Source: an uncultured Lachnospiraceae bacterium (GTDB taxonomy: Bacteria > Bacillota > Clostridia > Lachnospirales > Lachnospiraceae). From it: a stretch of DNA of 60,711 nt. Where the stretch lies: assembly GCA_934438085.1 (NCBI GenBank), contig CAKSBC010000014.1, positions 1-60,711 of the forward strand, read 5' to 3'. Both the position numbers and the translations under genes were made by a program. This document shows, piece after piece, positions 1 to 8,300 of the stretch; position 1 is the first letter of the stretch; each line of letters starts with the position of its first letter. The notes beneath the pieces were generated by a model, which did not search any database, was not told the origin of the DNA, and worked only from the letters and a program-made list of their open reading frames with translations.

Positions 1-165
1 ATTCGAGCAAATCGCACGAAACTGCTTTGGAACAGTATCTCATGAATATGGTATTATAATAAGGTACTCGCTATTGCAGGCTTACGTTGCCACTTTTGGC
101 ATACTCAAGACAAAACTGTTTTTGCTTCACTGTTAGTTTCAAAGTGTCAACCCCCTTTCAAGCAT

Positions 166-198
166 AAAAATAGCACCTGAGATTTTCTCAAGTGCTTG
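166..198 (-). terminator. Rho-independent terminator of the leftward phage transcript
   Basis: On the minus strand a hairpin (GCAC pairs with GTGC and TGAG with CTCA, around one mismatch, with a short loop) is followed by TATTTTTATG. It lies about 70 bp past the stop of the DUF1492-like gene, so it probably ends the long leftward early operon. In positions 1-165 I see no convincing gene or repeat. Confidence 0.6.
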
Positions 199-268
199 CA
201 GTTAAATGCGTGTCATTGTTCCACATCATTTACTTTCGTCAGTATACATAATATCACAGATAATCGTA

Positions 269-715
269 TCATTTCGTATCATCCTGTAAATAATCCTTGC
301 CGAATTGGCTTTCAAACTTCCCCACGGCATTATAATAAATCCTTTTTACATGGGCAAATGAATAATTTATCTCTTTTGCTATCTCGTTAAAGCTTTTAAA
401 CAAAATGTGTCTTTTGTAAAGAACCTCCGCATAGCGGTTATCAGTTTCCCAAAGACAATTTATCTGTCGTGTTATCGTTTCTTTTAGGTCAACGTACTCA
501 TCAATTCTCTTGTTGATATCATTTTGCATGTCGCATATCTTTACGACTATGTTTCCCACTTTGTCACTCGGTCCGCTTGTCTGTACTCTATCCGGATCCT
601 GTTCACCTACCGAAACCTTTGTCGCTAACTCTCTGAGTCGATCAACATCTTCTATCATATCGTTTATTCTGTTATTCAAGTTCTTGACCTGATTCAAATA
701 TCTTATCGTGTTCAC
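269..715 (-). CDS. DUF1492/ArpU-like phage late transcription regulator
   Basis: A 148-residue protein. The N-terminal two thirds is helical and coiled-coil-like. The C-terminal part (about residues 105-140) resembles a sigma-70 region 4 helix-turn-helix, with a pattern like FNEIAKEINYSFAHVKRIY. This layout fits the DUF1492/ArpU/RinA group of phage regulators, which typically close the early region and switch on late genes. The start is GTG, preceded by GAGGTGAT. It is the last gene before a terminator and lies outside the left copy of the 319-bp inverted repeat. The family call is from sequence character only. Confidence 0.7.
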   Translation of the reverse strand: MNTIRYLNQVKNLNNRINDMIEDVDRLRELATKVSVGEQDPDRVQTSGPSDKVGNIVVKICDMQNDINKRIDEYVDLKETITRQINCLWETDNRYAEVLYKRHILFKSFNEIAKEINYSFAHVKRIYYNAVGKFESQFGKDYLQDDTK

Positions 716-774
716 TTCATCACCTCGAAAATCAAAATTTTTTGAAAATTAATTCAATTTTTATATACCCCCGG

Positions 775-1093
775 TAATTGTTACACGTGTTACATCTTAT
801 TTTTAAGACGTGTAACACGTTAAAAGCCTTATTTTAAGCCGTTTTCAGAGATTTGTTACACGTGTTACACCTTATTACTATATATTTATTTAATTACATT
901 ACTATATATTTCATTAGTACATATTTTATTAATTTTAAAAATTACAGTAATGTTGTTATTCAATATACAGCATAAAGAGGTGTAACAGTGTAACACGTGT
1001 AACACACAGCTCTAAAAGCCTTATTTTAAGCCATTTTTAAGTGTTACACCTCTCAATTTTCACCTGTAACACACGTGTAACAGGTGTAACACT
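775..1093. repeat. Left arm of a 319-bp perfect inverted repeat with iterons
   Basis: Read base by base, this stretch is the exact reverse complement of 14616-14934 (paired positions always sum to 15709, with no gap). It has no ORF. It holds twelve copies of TGTTACA or its complement TGTAACA, at 779, 788, 811, 854, 863, 981, 989, 998, 1042, 1065, 1076 and 1085. Many are spaced 9 bp apart and overlap an ACACGTGT core. A second motif, AAAAGCCTTATTTTAAGCC, occurs at 822-840 and 1014-1032. The middle (about 870-965) is very AT-rich. Iterons beside an AT-rich stretch suggest a replication origin or a multi-site regulatory region; this is inference. Confidence 0.95.
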
Positions 1094-1095
1094 TT

Positions 1096-1148
1096 TTGTG
1101 CAGTTTGCACAATGAATCTAATTTCGTATCCTTGTGCAATTTGCACAA
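1096..1148. promoter_or_regulatory. Two tandem 17-bp palindromes
   Basis: TTGTGCAGTTTGCACAA at 1096-1112 and TTGTGCAATTTGCACAA at 1132-1148. Each has perfect 7-bp arms around 3 bp, and their starts are 36 bp apart. They sit just inside the left inverted repeat and have no counterpart beside the right one. Such paired palindromes are typical binding sites of a dimeric protein; the protein is unknown. Confidence 0.6.
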
Positions 1149-1230
1149 CTATGTTCAGATCTGAGATACAATCCTTTTATGTGCTAAATCGCTAATATAT
1201 TAAAGGATTGTTCCGAATCCAAATACAATT

Positions 1231-1374
1231 TTATCGTTTTAAGATATGTGCAGTCCTCCATTCACCACCCTCGATCGGTCGTTTTACGATTCTTTCGCCG
1301 ACCAATTTGTAAATAAATCTGTTAGTCTGCACTCTTTTTTCACTCAAAACTTTATCAATTAACCTCTGTTTCAT
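1231..1374 (-). CDS. Small basic phage protein, 47 aa
   Basis: A 47-codon frame begins MKQRLIDKVLSEK and ends WRTAHILKR. Its ATG overlaps the TGA of the upstream SleB-like gene (ATGA at 1371-1374), the same coupling used throughout this operon, which supports it as real. The product is rich in Lys and Arg and has no recognised domain; it might bind nucleic acid. It is the last gene before the palindromes and the left inverted repeat. Confidence 0.5.
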   Translation of the reverse strand: MKQRLIDKVLSEKRVQTNRFIYKLVGERIVKRPIEGGEWRTAHILKR

Positions 1375-1835
1375 CTCATTCTTCCGAACGTATGACCGCC
1401 AAATTTAATGTGATCCCGTCCGTTTACCCCTCCACGGCTATCAAAATATACATATTTTTTACTCGGTAAAAGCTCATCATTTTCCAAAAATTCGTTAAAA
1501 GCCTGCTCCTGTTTTTCGTTGTACAAGACCGAATTAACGTACTTCCACGTTGAAAATTGATGCTTTTCAGACAGCACTTCATGTACTGTATTAGGAAATT
1601 TGTCACTCAAAACACGGTTGAAAATGACCTCTATAACCATTCTTTGACCGTCTATAGACTCCCCTCCGGCTTCTAAATTTACTATGTTTAGCAGCTCCAG
1701 CTTCTCTATATCTGTCATTCCTGCCACTATTTCAAGGCTGTCTGTAGTACATGCATAGGCTTTTAAATCAGAGTTAATCAGACTAAATCCAAGCAAATAC
1801 AGATAACTCATAGTTATTACTATTAATTTACGCAT
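1371..1835 (-). CDS. SleB-like cell wall hydrolase (Hydrolase_2 type)
   Basis: A 155-residue secreted protein from the chosen start. Residues 1-28 form a signal peptide (MRKLIVI, then a hydrophobic stretch ending near AYA). The mature part resembles the Hydrolase_2/SleB transglycosylase fold: NIVNLEAGGES around residue 50 with a candidate catalytic Glu at 55, then IEVIFNRVLSDKFPNTV. SleB-type enzymes cut peptidoglycan; in a phage early operon the role is unclear. A longer frame opens at 1928, but a GGAG site 5 nt before the ATG at 1835 and the signal peptide favour this start, immediately after thyX. Confidence 0.7.
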   Translation of the reverse strand: MRKLIVITMSYLYLLGFSLINSDLKAYACTTDSLEIVAGMTDIEKLELLNIVNLEAGGESIDGQRMVIEVIFNRVLSDKFPNTVHEVLSEKHQFSTWKYVNSVLYNEKQEQAFNEFLENDELLPSKKYVYFDSRGGVNGRDHIKFGGHTFGRMR

Positions 1836-1836
1836 A

Positions 1837-2361
1837 TTATCTCCAGTCCATAAATTCATACGCACCACATGAGTGCATTTCATGACAACCCCGATTATGC
1901 ACACAATTTGGTACAAGCTCCCAGCCAAATTCCGGATTAACTCTTAATACTTCATCGCACATAAACTTTACAACTCGTCTTGTCTCTTCGCTTGCCTGAT
2001 TGCATAATCTTTTGTTGGCAATCGTTATGAGTTCTTCTGCATTCATGTCCCATATCATAGACACTTGTTCATCTTGTCTCGCATTGTTGCGGTCATAGTC
2101 TGATTGTCTGTCGTTGCGCTGACTCTTAACGTATGGCTGTGCGTGTACATGCCTGCATAAATGGACCGACACCCAATAAGGACACTCTATATAAAAGCTA
2201 AATTGTAAGTGTCTTATAGGGCTGTGACGCGCCCTCAAAATGCTCTTTTTCCAATCATCCGTAGGTGGATTGACTGCGTGTTTACCAACCGTCACAAGCG
2301 CCCTCTCTTTAACCTCAAACCACTCTTTGTCCCATGGATGAGCTAATAATTCAACTTTCAT
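1837..2361 (-). CDS. thyX: ThyX-like flavin-dependent thymidylate synthase
   Basis: The protein makes dTMP from dUMP using FAD and folate. The ThyX signature, usually RHRx7S, appears as RHVx7S at residues 70-80, followed by QRNDRQSDY. At 174 residues it is shorter than typical cellular ThyX (about 210-250), and the third motif residue is Val instead of Arg, so it is a divergent phage form. It overlaps the upstream gene by ATGA (2358-2361). It would support phage DNA synthesis together with the MazG-like and HD proteins. Confidence 0.8.
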   Translation of the reverse strand: MKVELLAHPWDKEWFEVKERALVTVGKHAVNPPTDDWKKSILRARHSPIRHLQFSFYIECPYWVSVHLCRHVHAQPYVKSQRNDRQSDYDRNNARQDEQVSMIWDMNAEELITIANKRLCNQASEETRRVVKFMCDEVLRVNPEFGWELVPNCVHNRGCHEMHSCGAYEFMDWR

Positions 2362-2675
2362 AATAAAATCATTCCCTCTTCGTCACACGTTTTTAACTGA
2401 AAGAAATTCACTCCGTTAATCTTGATCCAACCTACGTTTTTATCATCTGCATAACCGTAAAACATTCCAGGTCTATTGGCTATTTTATGCGTATCATCTG
2501 CCATTTTTGATATGCCACTGTATACATGTACTTCTATTTCTTGCTTATTGTTGTAGTAGCTTTTAAGGTTTGTTGCCGGTATTATTCCCTCAAGATCAAG
2601 TAATGCTTCTGCCTTGTCCATAAGCTCCGACGCTTCTTTGTAGAGCCGTGCCGCCTGATATATCCTCTTATTCAT
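2358..2675 (-). CDS. Phage protein of unknown function, 105 aa
   Basis: I do not recognise this family. The first 30 residues are a helical, probably coiled-coil segment (QAARLYKEASELMDKAEALL). The rest looks like a small mixed alpha/beta domain. It lies between a small membrane protein and thyX, with a 5-nt gap upstream and a 4-nt overlap downstream, so it is co-translated with the replication operon. Confidence 0.6.
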   Translation of the reverse strand: MNKRIYQAARLYKEASELMDKAEALLDLEGIIPATNLKSYYNNKQEIEVHVYSGISKMADDTHKIANRPGMFYGYADDKNVGWIKINGVNFFQLKTCDEEGMILL

Positions 2676-2680
2676 TTAAT

Positions 2681-2902
2681 TCACCTCCCAATCAGACACC
2701 CACATAGACACCCTATCACGCACCCAACCGTAATCACTAATCCAGTAATAGCAAAAGTTATAAGGTAAATATTAATATCTGATGGCTTTTTTAAATAATA
2801 TCTAAATGCTGTTAAAGCAATCACGCACATTAGTCCGAACCAAACAAATACAGTTTTTTCAAAATATGACATATTGTTTAAAAAGCCTATTAGTTCTCTC
2901 AT
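2681..2902 (-). CDS. Small membrane protein with two TM segments
   Basis: A 73-residue protein with two hydrophobic stretches (about 17-36 and 45-70) separated by a basic loop. The second contains a Cys/Gly-rich run, GCVIGCLCGCLIG. Its start overlaps the stop of the zinc-ribbon gene. Function is unknown. Confidence 0.55.
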   Translation of the reverse strand: MRELIGFLNNMSYFEKTVFVWFGLMCVIALTAFRYYLKKPSDINIYLITFAITGLVITVGCVIGCLCGCLIGR

Positions 2903-3141
2903 GTCTCCTCCTCATACACCGACCAATCAACAGCTTGTCCGCAGTTAGGGCAAAAGTGATAATTGCATTTAGCGTCATACGGATATCCACAACTCGGACA
3001 GTTCCTTGTATCTTCGTTCAAATTGTCAGGCATACTTGGTACTCGCTTTTTAAGAGCTTTTATCGCAAGCCTACGCAATTTTTTGCTAAGTTTGTTACGA
3101 TCGAGTGCCTCAAGGATCTCGAATGCATCTTTGTACGTCAT
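2899..3141 (-). CDS. Zinc-ribbon phage protein
   Basis: An 80-residue protein with a basic helical N-terminus (residues 1-35) and a C-terminal zinc ribbon, CPSCG ... CPNCG, around residues 48-68, where four Cys can bind one zinc ion. It probably binds nucleic acid or a protein partner. It overlaps its neighbours by 4 nt on both sides (ATGA at 3138-3141 and at 2899-2902). Short zinc-ribbon proteins of this kind are common in clostridial prophages; no specific function is known to me. Confidence 0.6.
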   Translation of the reverse strand: MTYKDAFEILEALDRNKLSKKLRRLAIKALKKRVPSMPDNLNEDTRNCPSCGYPYDAKCNYHFCPNCGQAVDWSVYEEET

Positions 3142-3345
3142 GTCTCATCCTCCACTTTCAACACATAATCTTTGCCATCATAACCAAATTTCATACTCTG
3201 ATCCGTTTTCAATAAATATTCTGCCGCTGCGCTTACACATTCGTCCGTAACTTCCGACTTACGCAGCCACTTTGTTTTTTACTTATCAAGTATGCCCGCA
3301 TATATTCCAAATGCTCCACAGCCTACGTGATATTCTGTAAGTCAT
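3138..3345 (-). pseudogene. Degraded small phage gene
   Basis: One frame encodes EYHVGCGAFGIYAGILDK, then a TAA, then, in the same frame, KTKWLRKSEVTDECVSAA and a further stretch ending KVEDET with a TGA that overlaps the next gene. The likely ATG at 3345, preceded by GAGGAGATT, is in a different frame, so at least one frameshift lies near the start and one nonsense or indel near codon 20. The text reads as protein across both breaks and the stop still overlaps the next start, so this was recently a coupled gene. Confidence 0.6.
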
Positions 3346-3358
3346 TATTCAATCTCCT

Positions 3359-3922
3359 CTAATTTATCCATTTAATAATTGTGTCACCCGTATAGCCTTT
3401 TACCCATACAAACCACGCATAAGCTACAGCGCTGTTATAACCTGTTTCAAAGTCTCCGTTTTTACCGCATTTAAGCCGTGAACTACTCACATATACTGTT
3501 TTAGGTGGATAATCTTTAAAAAACTGTTTTCTTGATTTCCCCTCCAAAAACAATACTTTTAGGAACATAGCCACTTTATGACCGTCTTTCACGCTTTCGA
3601 GCGCTCTTTGGCAAAACGCAAGTGCATCGCTATAAGGTGGATTTGTAATAATATCCCCGTCAAAATCCTCTAAGCTTTCGGTTAAAAAATTAAGCGGTTC
3701 TTTATCTCCATATCCTCGATATACTAAATCGGTGCTTATAACGTCATATCCTCTATCAATTAAGGCTTTTGATAAATGCCCCTCACCGCAAGCCGGCTCC
3801 CATATCTCATGTGAAAAAGTTTCCTCATCGAGAAGTAGCTCAATAGCTTTCGGATCTGTAGCATAATAGTCATGTTTCGCTCTATCCTCCGATACATGGT
3901 TAGATGCACCGAGTGTTTTCAA
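3359..3922 (-). CDS. Phage DNA N6-adenine methyltransferase
   Basis: A 187-residue enzyme. Motif I for S-adenosylmethionine binding is EPACGEGHLS (residues 42-51), and the catalytic motif IV NPPY is at 94-97, as in adenine-N6 methyltransferases. It ends with a short domain and has no obvious target-recognition domain. No restriction endonuclease is adjacent, so it is probably an orphan phage methylase that protects or marks phage DNA. It follows a 74-bp gap after the MazG-like gene. Confidence 0.8.
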   Translation of the reverse strand: MKTLGASNHVSEDRAKHDYYATDPKAIELLLDEETFSHEIWEPACGEGHLSKALIDRGYDVISTDLVYRGYGDKEPLNFLTESLEDFDGDIITNPPYSDALAFCQRALESVKDGHKVAMFLKVLFLEGKSRKQFFKDYPPKTVYVSSSRLKCGKNGDFETGYNSAVAYAWFVWVKGYTGDTIIKWIN

Positions 3923-3996
3923 TACATTCTTATTGCTGATATAATCATCTCCTTTTGTGACATTGTTTATTGCAGTGACATTTTAAATTAAATTTT

Positions 3997-4326
3997 TTAT
4001 ATATCACCCTCGGCACGGTGTAGGCTTTTATCTGCACTAAACCTGTCTGGATATCTTTTCTGTAACTTTTCTATATTCATTTCACACACTTCTTCAATAG
4101 TGCAGTCTATAGCAGTACATATTTCAGCTATCATCCACATGCAGTCACCCAGCTCTTTCATTAAATACTCAGTACTTATATCCTGTCCCAGATAAACTTT
4201 CTGCAATATTCCTGATACTTCCCCGGCTTCACTGTTAAGCCCTAATACACCATGTATAATCTTATCTACACCGCTTGCACAACCGCATGTACGCATTGCA
4301 GCTACCTGATACTCATCAAATGTCAT
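3997..4326 (-). CDS. MazG-like nucleotide pyrophosphohydrolase
   Basis: A 109-residue all-helical protein with the MazG-type metal-binding pattern: GLNSEAGEVSG (residues 29-39) and, later, KELGDCMWMI (57-66), where E/E and E/D residues bind Mg2+. The family hydrolyses (d)NTPs to monophosphates. In phages it may adjust nucleotide pools or lower alarmone levels. It starts 4 bp after the primase-helicase stop. Confidence 0.75.
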   Translation of the reverse strand: MTFDEYQVAAMRTCGCASGVDKIIHGVLGLNSEAGEVSGILQKVYLGQDISTEYLMKELGDCMWMIAEICTAIDCTIEEVCEMNIEKLQKRYPDRFSADKSLHRAEGDI

Positions 4327-4330
4327 TTTT

Positions 4331-6229
4331 TTATTCCTCCTCTGTGAATATTCTGCACACTTCTTTGTTTATTCTTCTTACGACTATCGCATAGCCGTAA
4401 TATCTCTTTACCTGCTTTGAAAATTCTCCTGCGCTAATAGCTTGAAAATTGTTGTCATAGCAGTATTTTGTATAATTTTGGTATACATCTTTAGTTTTCT
4501 GATTTTTAATATCATTTGTATTTGAGTCCTTAAAAAATTGAATAACCGGATTATTAGTTATCTCGAAATCTTCCATTTCCTTCTGAACTTTTTCGGACTC
4601 TGTAAAGCCCTGATTTTTCAGTATTCTCTTTAATCCCTCAACACCAAGCTTTATAAGATATTCCATACTTTCAGTACCTTTCAGATCGTCCCATATATAA
4701 GTGTTCAGATTGCCGTTATCCTTATCAAAATGGGCATTAAACGGTATGATAACAAGTCTCCTTAAAATAGCGCTTGAATCCCTGCCTTTACCTATACGCG
4801 GAATACTGTTAGCAGAGAAAAACAGCTTGCAGAACGGTTCAAACTCAAACTTCGGCTGGCCTTTTTGCTCCGCTCCTATACTCTCACCTGTAACGATTTT
4901 CTTGAAAATACTTGCATCTGTCACAAATTCATCTGATATATCATCACCTATATTGGCAAGCTTATTAAATATCAAGATTGTGCTAAATCTATCTCCAAGC
5001 ATTTTCATATCAAGTGATGATCGGTTTTCTTTGCCGAGCATCTGCTTTATCATGTTTAGAAATGTTGATTTACCGTTCTTTCCGGCTCCTGTTAGAAAAA
5101 AGCACTTTCCAAGCTCATTGCGTCTGAAAAATGTGTAGCCTATGCTTTCCTCTAACAAGCTTCTTATGCTCTTATCTTCGCAAGAAATATTATTTAACAC
5201 CGTGTCTGTAGGCTCCCAGTAAGCATCTTTGTTGTAGTTCCAAGGAATTTTGTTAAGTATGACTATATCCGGCGAAAACTCAGAAAGCTCATCCGTATCA
5301 ATATTTAATATCCCATTCTCGAACGCTACAAGGTTCGTAGGCGCTTGTTTTGTCTCATCCCTGATAAGTATGTCAAGATAAGCTAAAATCTCATTACGCG
5401 CCGTTTTGGTAAGCGATGGGATATGCTGTATCATGACTGATTCAATATTCGCTAAACCTGCTTTATATATTCCATCCTCGTATACGTGTAGCTGCCCATT
5501 TATTCGTTTTATATAGTGTTCATTTTTAAGAAATACAGCGAATTTATCAAAAAGAAACTTGCGCCCTACAAAAAACTGTTCTTTACGGAAAGCGTCATCC
5601 CTTAATATCGTTTCGAGTTCGGTATCATCGAGCGGATCCTTTAAAATATACTCATTTATTATTCGTATACATTCTCTTGCCTCCTCTACCGTAAAATCAT
5701 TACTTTGCAATGTGAGAATGTAATTAAATAACTCCTGATTTCGCCCGTCCCCAGCTTCCATATCCTTAAAAGCGGCATTTGTTTTAATTGGTAAAAGCCA
5801 TTTCGGCGCTACCTGATATTCTTCATCCTCATAAATATCGTGTAGGTTTAACCTCGGCTCATCTTCAATTTTTAAAACCTCGTATGCGTTCGGTGTACCC
5901 GCTTTAATGTCTACGTTCACAAGACCGCAGGCAAGAGTACACTTTATCTTGCAGCTTTTGAAACGTCCGTCATTTTTAAAAAGGAAGTGCATACCTTTTC
6001 TGGATTGATATACACGGCATTTAATATCGTTTTTCTTTACGATACGCAGTAGGATTTCACTTTGTGGCATATCATCGATATCTATGAGGACCGTATCTTT
6101 TCTTAAAATGCCAGCAAATTCCGGCAATCCTTTAATCTCATCATAGGTAAATAATTCATCATCCGGCACGTTTTTAAACTTATCTATACATTTTTTATCT
6201 TTTGTCCGCACAAATCCTCTAAAAAACAT
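4331..6229 (-). CDS. D5-type primase-helicase
   Basis: A 632-residue replication protein. The N-terminal part resembles an archaeo-eukaryotic-type primase, with DID at residues 50-52 and a later KGMHFLF segment. A PriCT-like linker follows (about 160-225). The C-terminal D5/P4-type superfamily 3 helicase has Walker A GAGKNGKST (381-389) and a Walker B near ANIGDD (425-430). It would synthesise primers and unwind DNA for the phage polymerase next door. A 102-bp gap without a gene separates it from the polymerase. Confidence 0.85.
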   Translation of the reverse strand: MFFRGFVRTKDKKCIDKFKNVPDDELFTYDEIKGLPEFAGILRKDTVLIDIDDMPQSEILLRIVKKNDIKCRVYQSRKGMHFLFKNDGRFKSCKIKCTLACGLVNVDIKAGTPNAYEVLKIEDEPRLNLHDIYEDEEYQVAPKWLLPIKTNAAFKDMEAGDGRNQELFNYILTLQSNDFTVEEARECIRIINEYILKDPLDDTELETILRDDAFRKEQFFVGRKFLFDKFAVFLKNEHYIKRINGQLHVYEDGIYKAGLANIESVMIQHIPSLTKTARNEILAYLDILIRDETKQAPTNLVAFENGILNIDTDELSEFSPDIVILNKIPWNYNKDAYWEPTDTVLNNISCEDKSIRSLLEESIGYTFFRRNELGKCFFLTGAGKNGKSTFLNMIKQMLGKENRSSLDMKMLGDRFSTILIFNKLANIGDDISDEFVTDASIFKKIVTGESIGAEQKGQPKFEFEPFCKLFFSANSIPRIGKGRDSSAILRRLVIIPFNAHFDKDNGNLNTYIWDDLKGTESMEYLIKLGVEGLKRILKNQGFTESEKVQKEMEDFEITNNPVIQFFKDSNTNDIKNQKTKDVYQNYTKYCYDNNFQAISAGEFSKQVKRYYGYAIVVRRINKEVCRIFTEEE

Positions 6230-6331
6230 GTCTTTTTTTCCTTTGCCTATTTATGAATCCAAGCCACACAAATACCCTTAAATGGGTTTTGTTGTACCAC
6301 TTTTCATATTTTTTAAACCTCGTATCATAAC

Positions 6332-8068
6332 TCACAACATCACCCCATAATCATTAATTCTTTTTTTGGCCGTAGCTATATACCATTCTTTGTCGAGTTT
6401 TTCCGGACATGGCAAGCCTTTAACATCTCCGTTTACTAAAAAACAATGTTCCGGTGTGTCTGTAACCTTGCCATATTTTCCGGTTCTTGCTGATTTCCAC
6501 TTTAAGCCTGGATCATCGTCATTTTTTGATGCATAAACCCTTACACAGCGCTCATTCAGCACATTTTGGTAGTATAAATGTTCAAATTTGGAAGTAATCT
6601 TTTTGACCATTTGGAACTCGTGCATATCATTACAGCCGCCTATTGTCTGTTCAACTGGTATTTTTTCCATAAGATAATCAACTACAGCTTTTGTGACTAT
6701 AGGCAAATCATTGTCAATAACTGTCTTTTCTTTAACGTATTTTCCTTTACGCTCAAGCTTTCCGTCTGCAAAACGGAACACATAGTTATTTACGTCCTTT
6801 TCGTAAATTTCTGATATCTCATCAAATCCGAGCTTCATATTGCAGCGTGTTTCCCATTCATAGCAGATATCATCAACCATGTTGAAAGCTTCGTCCGTGT
6901 CCGGAATAGAAATAATAAGACCGTCTGTATTTGACTGTATAAGCTCAAATCCCGGTACGACTTCAAGATGCTCTATGAGGTCTATAAGTAGCAACTGACC
7001 GTTGATACATACAAGGTTGGCATTACGCGGATCATAAGCCTTAGAAAACTTATCCTTAGATATACCGTAACCACCATTGATAACGATTTTCAGCGGAGCC
7101 TGTTCTTTTTTCTTCCCGGCATGTTTGAGTGCAAGTCGTTTCTCAAAAATCATTTTAAATTTCTCTGGTCGTTTACAATTTCTTGTGAGCAGACCGTGAA
7201 AAATCATAAGACGCGGATAAAATGACTCAACATCGACATGTAATATAAGCCGTCCCGCTTTTTTAGCGTTAAGTTGGTACATCTTTTTACCTGCATGTAT
7301 ACCACCCCAACCTAATAAATGTTCGAGTCCTGCTATAAGCAAAGTAAAGTCATTTTTCTTTGTTCCTCGCTTGTACCAATGGTTTTCTGGATTTAAAAAG
7401 AACTCTACGGCAGCTTTGTATTTTTCTATCCTTATGCAGTCAAGTATCTTTATGTCAAATTCATCGTCACGTGATACTCTCTCACATTCAAGGATTTTCG
7501 CCGTCATTTGAGCTTTAGTTAGCTTTAAATCATAGATTGATAACGATTCCGGGAACATTTCTATAAGCCCCATAGCTGCTTCAAAGTCGTTGAACGTCTC
7601 CAAAAATACTGCTATAGTTTGCTCCACATCATGGGTACAATACTTGATTGTTTTTTCTATTTCCTCCGGTGTAAGCTTCCTTTTGATATTAAAATCAATT
7701 TCCGATTCCTCGATACTATTACCCAAAAATCCCTCAAGCTGTTTTAAGCTCTTGCCGTCTGCGGGCATAACATCGTAAAAAATCATCGGTATATCATTTA
7801 ATAGTTTTGAATAGCTGTATCCGCTGTTACCCTCGACAATGATAAAGTCATTTATCTTTTTTGGATTGAAACCGCACAAGATGCCTTTTTGTATGAATTG
7901 GTCATATCCTTTAATGTTGTAGCCTATCCAGATATCTTTTTTTCGCTTTTCATAGAACCGTTTGAGCTTTTTCTCATCATTTACAATGACCGTTTTTTGC
8001 TGTTTATCCGGCTCTATGAATACTACTAACCAATCATATTCAAATACCTCATAATCGAGAAAAACCAC
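6332..8068 (-). CDS. Compact family B DNA polymerase
   Basis: A 578-residue polymerase with a 3'-5' exonuclease. Exonuclease motifs are D5-Y-E7, GYNIKGYD (49-56) and YCTHD (143-147). Polymerase motif A is DVESFYPR (279-286), motif B is KIVINGGYG (327-335), and motif C is SNTDG (379-383) in place of the usual DTDS. The size is close to protein-primed phi29-type enzymes, but I could not identify their TPR insertions and a primase is encoded next door, so protein priming is not implied. It starts 4 bp after the XRE-type gene stop. Confidence 0.8.
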   Translation of the reverse strand: MVFLDYEVFEYDWLVVFIEPDKQQKTVIVNDEKKLKRFYEKRKKDIWIGYNIKGYDQFIQKGILCGFNPKKINDFIIVEGNSGYSYSKLLNDIPMIFYDVMPADGKSLKQLEGFLGNSIEESEIDFNIKRKLTPEEIEKTIKYCTHDVEQTIAVFLETFNDFEAAMGLIEMFPESLSIYDLKLTKAQMTAKILECERVSRDDEFDIKILDCIRIEKYKAAVEFFLNPENHWYKRGTKKNDFTLLIAGLEHLLGWGGIHAGKKMYQLNAKKAGRLILHVDVESFYPRLMIFHGLLTRNCKRPEKFKMIFEKRLALKHAGKKKEQAPLKIVINGGYGISKDKFSKAYDPRNANLVCINGQLLLIDLIEHLEVVPGFELIQSNTDGLIISIPDTDEAFNMVDDICYEWETRCNMKLGFDEISEIYEKDVNNYVFRFADGKLERKGKYVKEKTVIDNDLPIVTKAVVDYLMEKIPVEQTIGGCNDMHEFQMVKKITSKFEHLYYQNVLNERCVRVYASKNDDDPGLKWKSARTGKYGKVTDTPEHCFLVNGDVKGLPCPEKLDKEWYIATAKKRINDYGVML

Positions 8069-8072
8069 TTAC

Positions 8073-8300
8073 TCACAACCTTTCTGTTTTCCAATTCTCA
8101 GGATCCGCCCCTATTCGGAGCGAAACCCCAAGAATTGAAAGTGCTTTGTCTGCCATTTCAACGGGTATACGTGTATCTCCGCTTTCCCACTTAGCAATAA
8201 CCACTCTGTTTACTTCCAACAAGTCGGCTAATCGTTGCTGTGACATACCTTTTTTAAGTCTGTATTTTTTCAGAATGCTTTTTATATCCCTCATACTCAT
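8073..8300 (-). CDS. XRE-family helix-turn-helix protein
   Basis: A 75-residue single-domain regulator. The helix-turn-helix covers about residues 17-40 (GMSQQRLADLLEVNRVVIAK), followed by WESGDTRIP. It lies inside the replication operon instead of at the switch region, so it may act late in early expression. Its first 47 nt overlap the downstream end of the small Cys-rich gene in another frame. Confidence 0.75.
   Translation of the reverse strand: MSMRDIKSILKKYRLKKGMSQQRLADLLEVNRVVIAKWESGDTRIPVEMADKALSILGVSLRIGADPENWKTERL

Noticed and set aside
775..1093. CRISPR-like or transposon terminal repeat
   Set aside because: The short repeats are irregularly spaced and inverted, without spacers, and no transposase is encoded between the arms.
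3359..3922. Restriction-modification system
   Set aside because: Only the adenine methyltransferase is present; the neighbouring nucleases are VRR-NUC and HNH types with other roles.
6332..8068. Protein-primed (phi29-like) polymerase and linear genome with terminal inverted repeats
   Set aside because: The size and the inverted repeats invite the idea, but a primase-helicase and an integrase are present, no terminal-protein gene was seen, and the repeats are internal to the element.
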